Of a DNA stretch of 64,000 nt, positions 21,401 to 33,404 are shown piece after piece. The notes beneath the pieces were generated by a model that was not told the origin of the DNA, searched no databases, and worked only from the letters and a program-made list of their open reading frames with translations. Position 1 is the first letter of the stretch; every line of letters begins with the position of its first letter. This DNA comes from Pithys albifrons albifrons (lineage: Eukaryota; Chordata; Aves; Passeriformes; Thamnophilidae). Both the position numbers and the translations under genes were made by a program. The DNA lies in the NCBI RefSeq assembly GCF_047495875.1, contig NC_092497.1, positions 81,291,749-81,355,748 on the forward strand, in the 5' to 3' direction.

Positions 21401-24400
21401 TTGAACAGCCGTTTTTCTGGGTTTTGCTGTGCAGTCAAGTGTGTGATGCTTCACAGCACCTTAAGGCAGCACTGAGAAAGGTATAATAAAGGGGTAGTGT
21501 CTGTTTAACTTGTATTAGTGATGCTGCATGGTTATGAAGCTAAGGGCAGAAAAAAACATTTTCTTTGTTTCCAAGACAATACTACATGTACTGGGAAATT
21601 GAAGAAGCTGTTATGGTTCAATGTTATTGCAGGTGTAGTTTATTACTTGCTTATTGATTATATTGAAAATGAGGGAACTCTTAAGGGTTTTGATATGACA
21701 GCAGGTTAGAACTAAAGCATGGGAAAGAAGCAGTCTTCATGAGCTGCTTGCCTTTTTTTGCCCATGAGCATGAGAATGACATGTCTAGAAAAGCTGCTTC
21801 TTCCCCAGGCTCTTGCATAACTATCTAAACTAAAACTATGTAGGAGAATCTTATTTCTTACAATCACCTGGGTGAGAGGTAGATAAAGAGGAAGCATGAC
21901 TGTGCCCGGAAAAGACAGGATGGGAAAGCAGGCCTTGAGTGAAGTCACTTAACCTGATGTCAGAGTATGTTATACTTGGTCATGGTCATGTTCTTCTGTT
22001 GCTTGAATTAGCAATGAAGAAGCAGTTTAAAAAAGATGTTGAGGGTAACTCATAAAAATACTTCTATTTTAAAAAAGCATAAGAAAAGTGTTTTAATCCT
22101 CTGCAAAGCCCTGCCTCTGACTCTTCTGATGACAGTCTTCTTTTGCATTGATAGTAACACTTTAGAGAGGCAGGTGAACAAGGCTAAGAAAACTTCCTTT
22201 TAGGTCTAGTGGTACTGAGTAGTATTAATGCAAGTTTGCAGTCGTCAGAGTAGTTGATCATCATTGTGATAAGCCTCTGAAGCCATAAATGAACTTCTGG
22301 AACTGAAGTAACAAAATGGTTGTTGTATTTATTTTCAAACTACTCAGCACTTTGCTTTGTAAGCTGTAGTAAATGTGGAAGGCACTGATGCTAGCTTTGT
22401 TTCTGGCAAGCTTGGGTGTTGTGTCTCCCCTGTGAATGCACAGCATGACTTAGCTGCTCCAAACCCTTCCAGACTCTCAAAACTATCTGGGTTGCTGCAT
22501 GAAAGTTCATTATTGCCCTATTGTCAGCATGTGTTACAGAACTATAAATGTTTGGATGTAGTCATTGGAACAGTGTCCTTAGAAATAAAGCTTCGTCTGA
22601 AGTTCAGAAGCAAACAACAAGGAATATTGAGTATTGCTAATTGGGATGGTTCTGAATGTGCAGTGTTAACTTTAGAAGCTTCAAGGTGCAATACTGTAAT
22701 AGGATGGAATGAACTCTCAAGCCAGTGGAGGAGTCCTGTTGTTCATGACCAGGGAAACCATGGTGATGGCAGTACCAGTATTTAGGCTTTTTCTGTGGGA
22801 AGTCAGTTATCAAATTGCATGTTTCTGTGAACAAAAAGATCTGATACACAACTGGTGTTAATTATTGATCAGAAGGTAGCTTTTTTAGGCTTTATACTTA
22901 GTTATACAAGTGCTAAGACTGGAGACCTGAAATGAAGGCATGTTTTACTATTGGTCTTAATGCCAGTACAAGTATGGTAACTGAAACATGACAGTATGCT
23001 GGTACAGTTTCATTTCCTCTTCTGCCTTCAGTATGCTCAGTCAGCGTGCTGACTGTGCATGTTAATCACAAGTTCTAGAGAGCTCAAAACAGATGGGAAG
23101 TTTGTTCTAATACTTTTAGTGCCTCTGACCTGGGTGCCCCCTGTGAACAGCTCAGTGCCAGTTAGTGGCTCTTTCTATGCAGAAGAGAAATGGCCCTAAG
23201 ACAAACCCATCTGTTTCATCCCTGCTGGAGCCCTTGGCAAGGATGTTGTTCCTTTTACCTCAGCAGACTACCAGCCTGAGTAGTGAAGATCATAGTGAAT
23301 GTCTTTTCCATATTATCACTGTTCTTGGAAGCATCTTCAGTACTTGGGAGCCCACCTGGTGACTTTAGTCTTCATAAAGGCTTCTATATCTTGCAGAGGA
23401 GTAGCAATCAGACAAAGTAGTGACCATCATTTAGATATAGGAGCCTAGTTATAAAATACTTGGTTCTCATAACTGAAAAGCTAATTTTTGTTAACTTGAG
23501 GCTTCTGTACTTCTGTGTTCTTGAGGACTAATATCTTCCAACTTAACGGCCATTCTTGAACTGATGACTTTATAGTCCTCTGCCTAACACAGTTAATGAT
23601 TGCTATTCAGGGCTAAAGACTTAAAATACTTGCCTAGTTCCCTGATAAAGGAGTATAAAGAGTTTCTTGTCTGCCATTTTTAACGCCAGTAGCATGAAAC
23701 TGGTGCCTACCTAGCCACAAAGACAGAAAAGATACAGCAGATACAGAAGGTGGTGCAAAATCAGCTATCTCTTTTTAAGAAGGTGCTTACTGTAGGGGGG
23801 GTATGGTACAGTCACTTATTTCACTAGAGGGTATATTAACATGCTGTCTGATAAATTTATCCATGGTGGCATTAGAGGTGAGAGAAAGGCAGTAACATGA
23901 CTTTGGTATATCACAGGCAGATCTTACATGGTGCTGCTCCAGAGAGATGCCCTGTTGTGATTCAGCAGTTCTTGAAAATCTTAGTGTATTTTGTGTAATC
24001 CAGATAGTTTCACAGATTTGTTTGCCTCAGAACTGACACGTGCTCCATATATCAGTATTTTAATAAGACAAAATTTTAGAGTTTTGTGGCAAAGATTCCT
24101 AGCTTATCCTGTTCCTGAGGCTCAATTGGCAGTATCACTTCAGAGATGATAATTCTGCAACTGAAGTAGGAAAGTATTAAGCATGTCAGCACAGAGGGTT
24201 GCAGAAAGGTGACTGCTAGGAATGGGAGCTATATATTTTGAGCTGATTAAAAGGTAACCAGACTAGGATAAGAATTAACAAGTGTTGGCTGCAGGATTGT
24301 TAATCTTCCAGATAGACAGTCATCCATTTTAACATGGGAGCAGTTGTATAGTAGTCAGCTTTTAAGACAGAAGAGGAAGTGGGAGTAGCTTTGGAACACT

Positions 24401-27400
24401 GTAGCAGCCTCTCAGCAGTATCAGCTCTGCTGTTTATGTAGTTTGAAGGAGGAACTCATTATGAAGAAAATGGTTGTGCTGAATGATGGCCCTTTGGTTT
24501 TTCATGCTTGTTCAGAAAAGTTTAGGGAAAAGGAAGGATATCAAGGAATTTTCGAACTCTCACATTAGATAGTCTAGTAAAGCTTCCCATACAGATTACT
24601 GAAATCCATAAATCTGGCTGTTCTGTCTTTGCTCAAATGACTAAACAAGTCACCTCTTTACAGATGCTGTTGATGGAGTGGTTAACGGAGATGTCTTTCA
24701 GGTAAGATGGAAACAGTCTGTACTGAGAATGTGCTGTTCCACTTTGAGAACTATAACACAGACTAACACTGTGTTTATTACCTCTAATGTACTTTTGTCT
24801 CATCTCTGACAGGGAATTTCTGTTCTGATAGCTCATCTCACAAAGTTGTCAATGCTCTTAGTGTGCCCCTCCTCTGAACTTAGAGGCAACTTAAAGCAGC
24901 AGTCCATTAGGAATTGTGGCTTAATATTACACAACACTGTAGACTGACAGGCTCTGTGATACGACTTAACAGTGACTTGCCACTGTTTATAAGCTGAAAG
25001 CATGCTTTGATTACCTAGTTTAAGGCAGAGTTTTCACATTTTCTTGCTCTTTAAAGATAATTCATGCATCTGGTTGTCTTACCAAGATGGGTCTGGCAAG
25101 GAGCTGACTGAAAACATTTGACACTTAGTGACACAGAGTTGCATGAAATTAAGTTGGTGGCTAAAGAACTCAGTTGGAATATTAAAGCATGTTACACAGC
25201 CATGGTAATGACACAAGGAGGAGATACCTGCTTTATAAGTGTCCGGGAGGAATGAGGCATGCCAAAGCAATCACTGTGTTGTAACTGAATTTCACACCAG
25301 TTTGTCCAAGGCATTGTCATGGCCTGGTGTCACAGCTGGCTCCAGTAGCACTGGGTAATTAAATGAATGCCTGGGGAGAAAGCAATGTATGAGATACTTG
25401 CTTCTCCTTAGTGTTTTAACTGAATGCTGAGCTTTGTGGAGACACAAACCACTTTCTCTGCTGCTAATATTGTTATATCCTCAGCGTTGCTGTGAGATTG
25501 ATGGGAAAACTGCATTTTACTGGCCCTCCTTACACAACAGAGGGTAGATGAAACCTTGATTTTGTGTTTGAAGCTCTGAGACACCAGTTGCTTTGGTTGA
25601 TACAGCTTTCTCTTAATGAGAAAGAACAGACTGAATGGGCAGGCTATACATAACTAGTCTTTTAGCTACCTGTAATTAGGTGGCCTTGCAGCTGGCCAGT
25701 TTCTGTGGATGGAATGTGAAGCCTGCTGGTGTTGCACCAGCCTAGCTCCTTCTCTTTGCATTATTCCATCATTGAGGGCTACAGAAGGTCCAAAAAGGGG
25801 CAAGGCATAGCCAAATAAATCTGTTGTCAGCTGCAATTGATCTGGTAATCTCAGGAGAGGTATTTCTTAGCTCTGTTAAGGGTAGGATGAAGAATTAGAA
25901 GTTAAGTGTCCTCTATAGCAAATAGCACAATATTGATTAGCATGGTGAATTTGATGTATTAATGATAATCCTATTCATTGCAAGTCTTAGTACTGTAAAA
26001 GTATGCTAGTACTCGCACAGTTTTGGTGCTAAAATATTGAAATGCCTCTTGTGTTGTCAGCTGCACACAGCAATCCAAATTTTGTAATGTGATAACAGTT
26101 AGGTTTTCAAATGTGTCTGAAGTTACAGAGAATGTTTTAAACTCCTACGCACAATATCGTATTAAAAAATGGCTTTCACAGCAAATATTTAAGGTGAAAT
26201 GAATTTAGGGAATATCTAGGCTTACAGTTTTGTAGTAAGGTGCTAGGCATTGTCTTCTGTGTTCTTGAAGCTTAGTGTTCTGTCACTAAGCACTTGTGGT
26301 GCTTATCTAGCCTGCCATCTTGAATTTTTGTTTGATTTTTTCAGGGGCAGGTCTGTATTAATTTCCTTCAATCCTTCTAATTTGTCGCACGATGTTTTTC
26401 CTGTTCATGATGGAAGTGTGTTATAACATCAGATGAATGTAATGTGTTCAGTTCAATAGGGTCCAATTTTATGTAGCTTATAGGCAGTTATCTGAAATAC
26501 TCAGTAGTCATGTATAAATGACTTCACTATTCCTTTCCTTTGAGGAGGCTAATGGTCCAACAAACTGCTATGCTGCCATATCCCAAGCAGATCGACTGCA
26601 GTCAGAGCCAGAAAGTATTCGTAAGTGGAGAGAGGAGCAGAAGGAGCGCCTGGAGCAACTTGGTAAGGAAGGTTTTTGTGAAAATGTATTTACGATGAGG
26701 GTGGTGAGGCACTGGCACACGTTGCCCAGAGAAGTTGTGAGTGCCCCATCCCAGGCTGAAATGGGTGTAGAGCAGTTTGGTCTAGTGGAAGGTGTCTTTG
26801 CCCGTGGCAGGGGAATTAGAACTAGATGATCTTTAAGGCCTCTTGCAACCCAACCCAATCTATGATTCTTAAGCAGGGGATTTCTCAGCCATGGCTCTAC
26901 CCCTTTGGAGTCCTAATGCGCCTCTTGAGTTTGAGCAGCAAGTGTGGATGAGTTTGCCAGTAAGCAGACTTAATACTGCTGTGGAAGTCAGCAAGCAAGT
27001 GGCTTTCTGAACTTATACTTACAGATAAGCTGAGAGAAAAGGAACAGCTTTTGTAAGTAAAAAAAGATAATAGTAATAATAACAAATAATTACTGCAGCC
27101 CTTAGTACTTTTTTCTAAAGGATAAAGATCACTAATTTTGTGATTGCTGGGGCCATCTGTTGTCACGTGGATCTAATCTAATAGCTAAATTAAGAAAGTA
27201 ATGGATTATTAACTTAACTAAATGCAGCTATCAAATGCAGTGATATCTACCCATGGACAGCGTCTAACAGCCTGTAACCTGGTATGCTTTCCACTTGTGG
27301 AGGAGCCTTTGCTTGAAACTGTTAGAACAGAAACTTCTATAAAATGTGGTTCTGGACAGAGCTGACTCTGTTGTTCCTCTTTTGGGCTACTTACAGTAGA

Positions 27401-30400
27401 TGGATGAGCTTGTCCTGAACTCTAGGCTGAGTGTAAAAGTGTGCTGAGTGCCAGGCTCCCTCACTTTGTTTATGCACAAAGGTTTGTTCTAGCACTGGCA
27501 TAGCAAGGTGACTGTTTGTGGTTTGAGCAGCTTGCAGACCAACAGACTTACTGAATCTGAACTGGTCTGCCAATGCCTGTACTAAACTGAAGTGGGCTGT
27601 CACAGTTATGCAGTACAGGAATTCTGTTTATCTAATCCTTTGAATGTTTGTAGTATTCAAAATTCACATAGCCTAAATCAGGAAATCTCCTTACCCTTGT
27701 CTGAGTAGATGGAGCCACTGTCTGCCCTAGAATGCACCCTGAGCCATCAGGTGAAATGTTAACAAGTTATGTCTGAAACAAACATGACTGACAAATTAAT
27801 TCTTAAATCTTCAGATGCAAACTCACGAAAGCAGGAAGCAGAATGGAAAGAGAAAGCAATAAAGGAGTTGGAAGAGTGGTATGCAAGGCAAGACGAAAAG
27901 CTCGAGAAAACAAAAGCCAGTAACAGGTAAAGTTTCTCCAGCCGCTGGAAGAGTATTTGAAAATAACTGGGGAGGGAGGTTAGAATACTTCTGGTATGCC
28001 CTAAGGCACTAGTCCTTCAGATCAGTAAACACTCCTACCAATTATCTTTTTAAGTTTTCTTAAAGAGTCTAGATTAAATGTCCAAGAATAACAAGAAGCA
28101 TTAAGAATAATCCAGAATTACTGAAGATTCCTTAAGACACAAAGTTTGAACATGGCCAGAAAATGTTATATTCTATCCACTTGTTGGCATGCTCCTAGCT
28201 GCACAGGCCTTCAGTGATTTCAGGAATTGCCTACCCTGAGATCAGCATTCTTACTTGCCATCTGTAGAACACATGGAAGTGGCATTCTAGTTAGACATTG
28301 CTACAAGTTAGTTATTTCATTAGATATGTTAAAACCTTTTACCACTCCTTTTGGAAGTGTTTCAGAAATAACATGACTCAGTTTTACTAGTAAAAAACTA
28401 AATGCTGACTGTGTCTGTGGTGGTTTGATTGTCTAATTGTGGCCCCTGTGGCAGAAAGTAATGACTTGGCTCCTGATCTAGGAAGCTCTTACACTTTCTG
28501 AGAGGTTCCCTGTGGAATTTTGGCTTCAAGCTGTGTAAAGCTACATGTGATAGTACTGACTTAATACAACTTAGATTTCTTACTTCATTCTGTCCAAGTA
28601 GTCATCAAGACTGCTTTGTATTTTGGGAACTCACAGACTTCAAGATGAACTGCTGTTTTGTTTGTTTGGGATTTTTTTTGAAATATCACTTTTCTTATCA
28701 AAATGGCCACCAGGTTTGTCTTTAGTAAGTAGAGTCCTAGTAGATTACTCTTCTTACTAAAGAAAAAAGTAGACCTGCCTACAGAATTACAAATTTGCCA
28801 CTTCCATTCACTGAGAAATTCACCATCTTTTGGTTGAGGCATGAAAAGGAAACAGGACTGGTACTCTTCTAGCTCGTGGCCAGAGCTCATGATAACCCCA
28901 TAGCTTTATTAATGGCCAGTGTTTGAGTGTGGAATATGGATTCTGGACTAGGGCCCATTACACAATTGTTGCACAGGAGTGTTTGGCATTCATCAGCCTG
29001 TTGAGATCTCTTGCCTAATGGTAGTTTCTGTCTTCTGGAAGCAGCCTAATGGTAACATTTGTGTTCTAGTCCTAACTAGCTGGTCCAGACTTCTAGGATG
29101 TAGCAGAACGTCTGTGTTGCCCCTCTGATCAATGGCTTAATGAATACAATCCATATAGTAACTGCTTTCCTGTTACAGAAGTCTAGGTGATGCAAGGTTA
29201 ATGTGCTTGTTAAAACTGCCTTCAGCTGTGTTCTGTACTTCTTACCCATATCTCTTTTCTCCTGCCTGCTTGCCTGCCTGTTGGACTACTTGCTACCTAG
29301 GGTGGCAGATGAAGCTTTCTACAAACAACCCTTCGCTGACGTGATTGGTTATGTGTATGTTGCTTAACTACTAATTCTATTTGCTAGTCAACGAGATAAT
29401 AAGGAGGATCAGAAATAGCACTGAGTGTCTTAAGCTGACTTCTGAATATTTCAGGGCAGTATAAGCTAATATAACTAATAGCCTTTACTTTGGTGACCTA
29501 TTCTTATCTGCAGTATTAAGTGCAGTTTTCTTGTATACACTGCACAAAATAGCACTTTCAGATTAGGTCATGTAGTATACATAGCACTGGAATTTTGGTA
29601 ATGACTTCAAGTAGTCATTAGACGTAGGGGTTTACAGTTGGTTCCAGGTTAGTGAGCACTGCTTGGCAAGATGGTTTGCTGGTTATGTGAGTTAGTTCCT
29701 GCAGTTTCACATGGCTGCTGCATTTAGTCCTACCACAGAGAAGCAGTGTTGAAGTCTGTAATAGGCATTGAGCACCTGATCTGTGCTCATTTGCCTACAT
29801 AGTCAGAAAAATATTAAAGCAATGCTTGCACATAAAGCTCTGTAAGGCAAGGAAGGTAGAAAGAAATCACCTGAAATGAATCGGGGTAGAAGAGGCACAT
29901 GCATAGAGAAATAGCAGGCTGTTAAAAAACAGATGAAAAGTACAAGAAAGTGTGTTGGAAAATCAGCATAAGCTGCTGGGAAAACATTTAGAAGCAGCTC
30001 AGTGTAGATGTTTTGCTAGCCTAATGAGTCAATAAGAACACAGCCATGACTTTGAGGCCCCAGTGAGTATGCTAGTTTCCAAAGGGTAGAAGGAATGCAA
30101 TATTCATGGCTTGTTCATGTATTTGATTTTCTTCCCTTAATTTGTAGACTTGATTTGAAAGATGGACATGTCACAGATTCTCAGGTGACACCTTTAGAAG
30201 GTGTACTAGTGAGCCATGTTGTGGCTTTGAGTGGATTAATATTGAAGATTCAATGTGGAATTAACTGTAGGTGGATGTAAATCAAGACTTGTGAAATGAT
30301 GGATTTACAGGTGGTGTTTAATATTTCTGAAGTCTCCTGCAGTTGATTTTGTTAGATTTTTTTCAATAAAACCCTTGTTTTCATATGTCCAATGCAATTG

Positions 30401-31814
30401 TGCAGTTTAAGTGCTGCATAATATAACTGGCTGCCTGTTCTCTGAATGTAGGCTAAGCTACTAGTGCATGTTCAGCCAGCTAATCATCTGCATTAAACTC
30501 ATTCTCATTTTCTATATCTGACTTAAACTTTCTCTCCTTGTTTCTTTTCTTCTCTTCACCCTTAAGCACAAACATAAATCATCCTTGCTACAGCCTAGAA
30601 CAGTTAAGTAAAAAAATCTTCACTGCCCCTTAAAAGTGTCATGTCACATAAAGTAGCAGTGTTGTAGTGATCCTTGTCCTCAGTGGTGTCTGTAACCTTA
30701 TCATCCCTGTGAATAGTGCTGAACCCTCATGGGAGAGTCATTTTCACTGCTTTCTCTGTACTGCTTGTTGGAGTAGATGGATTTGGTTTGATCTCTTGAT
30801 GCTTATTGCTCTTGCACTCAGGCAGCTACCAGGGCCCCACAGTTCATGTAAACTGGATGCTGGAGTGTTACCCGTGCATTGAAGCAATGCTATTGGCAGT
30901 GTAGAAATGCTAAACTAATACAGCTGGGAAGCCACTGGCACTAACCTGCCTGTATGTAATACACAAAGCCTCCTTAGAATCTCTTTAGGGTGCGAGCAGT
31001 GGAAATGTATTTATTCTGTGAGCTGACCTCAAACAAATCATCTCCTCTGCCAAAAATGCTGTAGTCTATAGAACTCAAAAGCATGGGATTCATGACAAAT
31101 TCCTTATGATTCATGCTGCTTCACTGTAGCATTGGGAATCATCAGCAGATAGTTTTATGATGGCCTGTAGGCCTTGGGGCTGATTTAAGTCCTCAGATGG
31201 AATCTGTTTTAAGATATGCTCACAGGCAGTTGTAAATTTCTAGTTGGCAAGTGTCCAATATAAGCCATCAAGTGGCAGGGTCTTAATGAGTTAAGACTTG
31301 GGCATTTCTCCATAAATAAAATGCCTACATAGAAATATCTTACTTCTGGCAGTTTGTGCCGTGACTCCTTAGGTAAATACTCTGTAACTATTCTTAAAAC
31401 CAAACACCTGTATTCCAACATTTTACACAGCAATCCTCAGCACTGCTTGTTCATAGCATACTACTGCAATCTATTTTCATCTCCAGGACTGTGACAGTGG
31501 GATCTTAAGTGGCCATAATGTCCACAAGCAGCTGTCAGGTCACATTTCTTATGAAACATACTGAAAGAAACTGCATCCGGTGAGAGGGAAGGAGTGCCTT
31601 ACATGCTGGGCATTAACACAAGGTGCATTGCATTGCTTTTAGGGCAGCTGAAGAAGCCTTTGTGAATGATGCAGAAGAAGTTTTTCCAGGCACTGAGTGG
31701 GAACGTGTGGCTCAGCTCTGTGACTTTAATCCCAAGTCTAGTAAGCAGGCAAAAGATGTGTCCCGCATGCGCTCAGTCCTCATCTCGCTGAAGCAGGCTC
31801 CGCTGGTGCGCTGA
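18089..31814 (+). CDS. CLTA: Clathrin light chain A, 7 exons including both neuronal exons
   Basis: Regulatory light chain of the clathrin triskelion, bound along the heavy-chain proximal leg on coated pits and vesicles. Coding exons: 18089-18311, 24664-24701, 26545-26662, 27815-27926, 29301-29354, 30567-30602, 31643-31814. All introns are GT-AG and all phases agree. With all exons the product is 250 aa; skipping the 54- and 36-nt exons gives 220 aa (human 248 and 218). The N terminus carries the conserved block EEDPAAAFLAQQENEMAGIE followed by NDEGYGIL, the Hip1/Hip1R-binding region. The central charged helix (SIRKWREEQKERLEQLDANS) binds the heavy chain. The C terminus ends RSVLISLKQAPLVR. 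Residues 5-27 and 55-74 are Ala/Pro/Gly-rich and diverge from mammals. Confidence 0.98.
18481..24663. other. CLTA intron 1, mostly unique sequence
   Basis: About 6 kb. Apart from copy B of the duplication at 23362-23483 and a G run near 23796, I recognise no repeat, RNA gene or coding exon. Confidence 0.6.
23362..23483 (+). repeat. Copy B of the short dispersed duplication, CLTA intron 1
   Basis: Counterpart of 13202-13490 in direct orientation about 10 kb away. The flanking motif CTTTAGTCTTCATAAA runs directly into the core (GAGGAGTAGCAATCAGACAA to AACTGAAAAGCTA). Confidence 0.6.
24664..24701 (+). CDS. CLTA: CLTA exon 2 (residues 75-87)
   Basis: A 38-nt exon between acceptor CTTTACAG and donor CAG|GTAAGA. 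It encodes the end of Asp75 and AVDGVVNGDVFQ, matching the human DAVDGVMNGEYYQ segment. Its frame joins exons 1 and 3 exactly. Confidence 0.95.
26545..26662 (+). CDS. CLTA: CLTA exon 3 (residues 88-126)
   Basis: Acceptor CCTTTGAG precedes GAGGCTAATGG. It encodes EANGPTNCYAAISQADRLQS and the start of the heavy-chain-binding helix through KERLEQL. Donor CTTG|GTAAGG. A CR1 begins about 14 bp past this donor. Confidence 0.97.
26676..26870 (+). mobile_element. CR1 3' fragment abutting the CLTA exon 3 donor
   Basis: Plus-oriented, about 195 bp. It contains GGTGAGGCACTGGCACACG, TTGCCCAGAGAAGTTGTGAG, GGTCTAGTGGAAGGTGTC and the 3' end CCAATCTATGATTCT. Its body begins only about 14 bp inside intron 3. 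Confidence 0.92.
27815..27926 (+). CDS. CLTA: CLTA exon 4 (residues 127-163)
   Basis: Acceptor ATCTTCAG. It encodes ANSRKQEAEWKEKAIKELEE then WYARQDEKLEKTKASN, the charged heavy-chain-binding helix. It ends two bases into Arg164, a phase shared by exons 5, 6 and 7 so that the neuronal exons can be skipped in frame. Confidence 0.97.
27927..29300. other. CLTA intron 4, nothing recognised
   Basis: Unique-looking intronic sequence. The CT/TGCC-rich tract at its 3' end probably serves as the polypyrimidine tract of neuronal exon 5. Confidence 0.55.
29301..29354 (+). CDS. CLTA: CLTA exon 5, neuronal alternative exon (54 nt)
   Basis: Acceptor TACCTAG, donor TATGT|GTATGT. It encodes VADEAFYKQPFADVIGYV, essentially the human neuronal exon, and is absent from the non-neuronal product. 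A TGCC/CTGC pyrimidine-rich repeat lies just upstream (about 29262-29282). It is too short to be found by open-frame length; it was recognised by its peptide. Confidence 0.95.
29355..31642. other. CLTA introns 5 and 6, nothing recognised apart from exon 6
   Basis: Apart from exon 6 (30567-30602) no repeats or open frames are supported. A pyrimidine-rich run (TTTCTCTCCTTGTTTCTTTT) immediately precedes exon 6. Confidence 0.55.
30567..30602 (+). CDS. CLTA: CLTA exon 6, neuronal alternative exon (36 nt)
   Basis: Acceptor CCCTTAAG, donor GAACA|GTTAAGT. It encodes TNINHPCYSLEQ with split codons at both ends, identical to the mammalian exon. The donor departs from consensus (GTTAAG), in keeping with regulated inclusion. 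Exons 5 and 6 together add 30 residues. Confidence 0.95.
31643..31814 (+). CDS. CLTA: CLTA exon 7 (C-terminal 56 residues)
   Basis: Acceptor CTTTTAG. It encodes AAEEAFVNDAEEVFPGTEWE, then RVAQLCDFNPKSSKQAKDVS and the C terminus LVR. Stop TGA at 31812-31814. Confidence 0.98.
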
Positions 31815-32060
31815 AGCAGAGCTCAATGGAAACACTACAAATGCAATATCTTAACCTTACTCAGAGAAGCTGTGTTTGCAGTAATTTGATTAATTGTTTC
31901 AGTGTGTTTTTTGGACAACATCATGATGTATCTAGATCTGATCATTGTTTGATTGCATGTTCTTCCTGATGTTTCCTTTCTGTGTCTGAAATGGGAGAAC
32001 CTCCAAAACTCTAGTCTCTGTTCCGTTGTGCACTGAGGTGTCACTTCCCACATTATTGAT

Positions 32061-32066
32061 ATTAAA
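32061..32066 (+). terminator. CLTA: CLTA polyadenylation signal ATTAAA
   Basis: ATTAAA about 250 bp past the stop, followed by a CAAAATG candidate cleavage site and GT-rich sequence (TGTGTTGTTGACTTTGGGTG) typical of a downstream element. It gives a short 3' UTR. Confidence 0.65.
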
Positions 32067-32850
32067 CATCTTTTAAACAGCAAAATGTGTTGTTGACTTT
32101 GGGTGAAGGTGGTCTCCTGCTCCCTTTTGACAGATGGTGTTTGAATTGGGTATGGGCAAACATTTCTCTTAACTGCTGGTGATTTCACCTTGTCCACACA
32201 GCAATTCTCCTGGTCTCTGTGAGGCTGTCCTGCTTGTTTCATTAAGCTTTCTTAAAGCTCTTGAGAGCTTTAGTTTAAAAACTGCTCCCCTATCCAATTT
32301 ATCACACTAGATAAAAGCTCTAGGAAGCTGCAGCAGCAGGCTTGTTAAGGAGCTTAGCTCTTCCACTGGAACTAAGGACACTGACTTCTCAGGTAAGCAA
32401 GCAGTTTTGTGTAGTTCTCTGCCATCACTCTGGCTTCCCATTTTTGGCTCAACATATAGTACAAGGCACTGAGTAGTTCAAAGCTTTTGATATTCTACTG
32501 TATATTCTGTTCTGCTGTGTATTCAGTGCAAAAGATTTGTTGTGCAGAGGTTGCACAGATGTTTTTGAACTGTGTCTTTCTCCTTACTGATTTTTGCAGA
32601 CACTTTCTCCTACCAGGGTTATGAACTGGAGAGCTGGAGAGCAAGAGATGGAAAGACTTGCTCTTACTGCTGCTTATCTGCAGGTTGGAGCTCTGTCTGC
32701 AAAGGTGGTTGAATCTGAAACAAACTGTTCCAGAAAATCACTGTTTCTGCTTCCTTAGCTCACACAGCATTCACAAGGACTGTATTCCAGCCTTGCTCTG
32801 TTAAGGTTTACATTACTGTCTATCCTATAATTAATAATCTGTTTAGCCTC

Positions 32851-33404
32851 TGATGCTGTGAGAGCCCCCCCCCCCCAAAGCAGGACTCCAAGCCATGTTA
32901 GTGTAGGGTAAGATAAAAAGTAAAGGTCCTTTAACATCACAGGCCTACAGCCCACAGGAATACAGGATGACAGGCATGTGGTCCAATTCTTGTTTCCATG
33001 GCTTTTATAGTAAGATCCCTCCAATCATTGCTTTACACATTTCTCAGTCCAGCCCTGGTTCCACCCCTGGTCCAAGCCCTGGAATTGGGTCTGGGGTCGT
33101 CAAGACCCTCTGTCTTCATCAGCTCCTCTTCCTCGGGCACACAAAGGTCTCTTGGAGCTCTTCCAGTTCTGACTTCTGGGTCACTCTGACCTGTGTTTAT
33201 GTCTTGTTCTGTAGGCCTTTCTGATATCCTTCAGCTCTTTACCTTGAAGAGAGTCTAAGCAAGATTAAATAACTAAAGGAATTTGAGCTCCCAGTTTTGG
33301 GACAGGGGTAGTGATAAACTAGAAATATTAACCCACTAAAAATCTACAGGTACTGTGTTCCTAAAATCTACAAAATGTGAAAATCAAAAACCCCTTCAGC
33401 ATCA
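32851..33404 (-). mobile_element. Solo LTR, 554 bp, with 4-bp target duplication
   Basis: The ends TGATGCTG and CAGCATCA are a perfect 8-bp inverted repeat with TG...CA termini. They are flanked directly by CCTC on both sides (32847-32850 and 33405-33408), the target duplication. On the minus strand a CCAAT (33021) precedes a TATA-like ACTATAAAAGCC (about 33000-33012), which gives minus orientation. A poly-C run at 32866-32877 lies near the end. A 4-bp duplication is typical of gammaretrovirus-like (class I) elements. No internal genes remain. Confidence 0.8.

Noticed and set aside
22375..22785. 136-codon plus-strand open frame in CLTA intron 1
   Set aside because: No known motif, and no acceptor or donor consistent with insertion into CLTA. 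Treated as chance.
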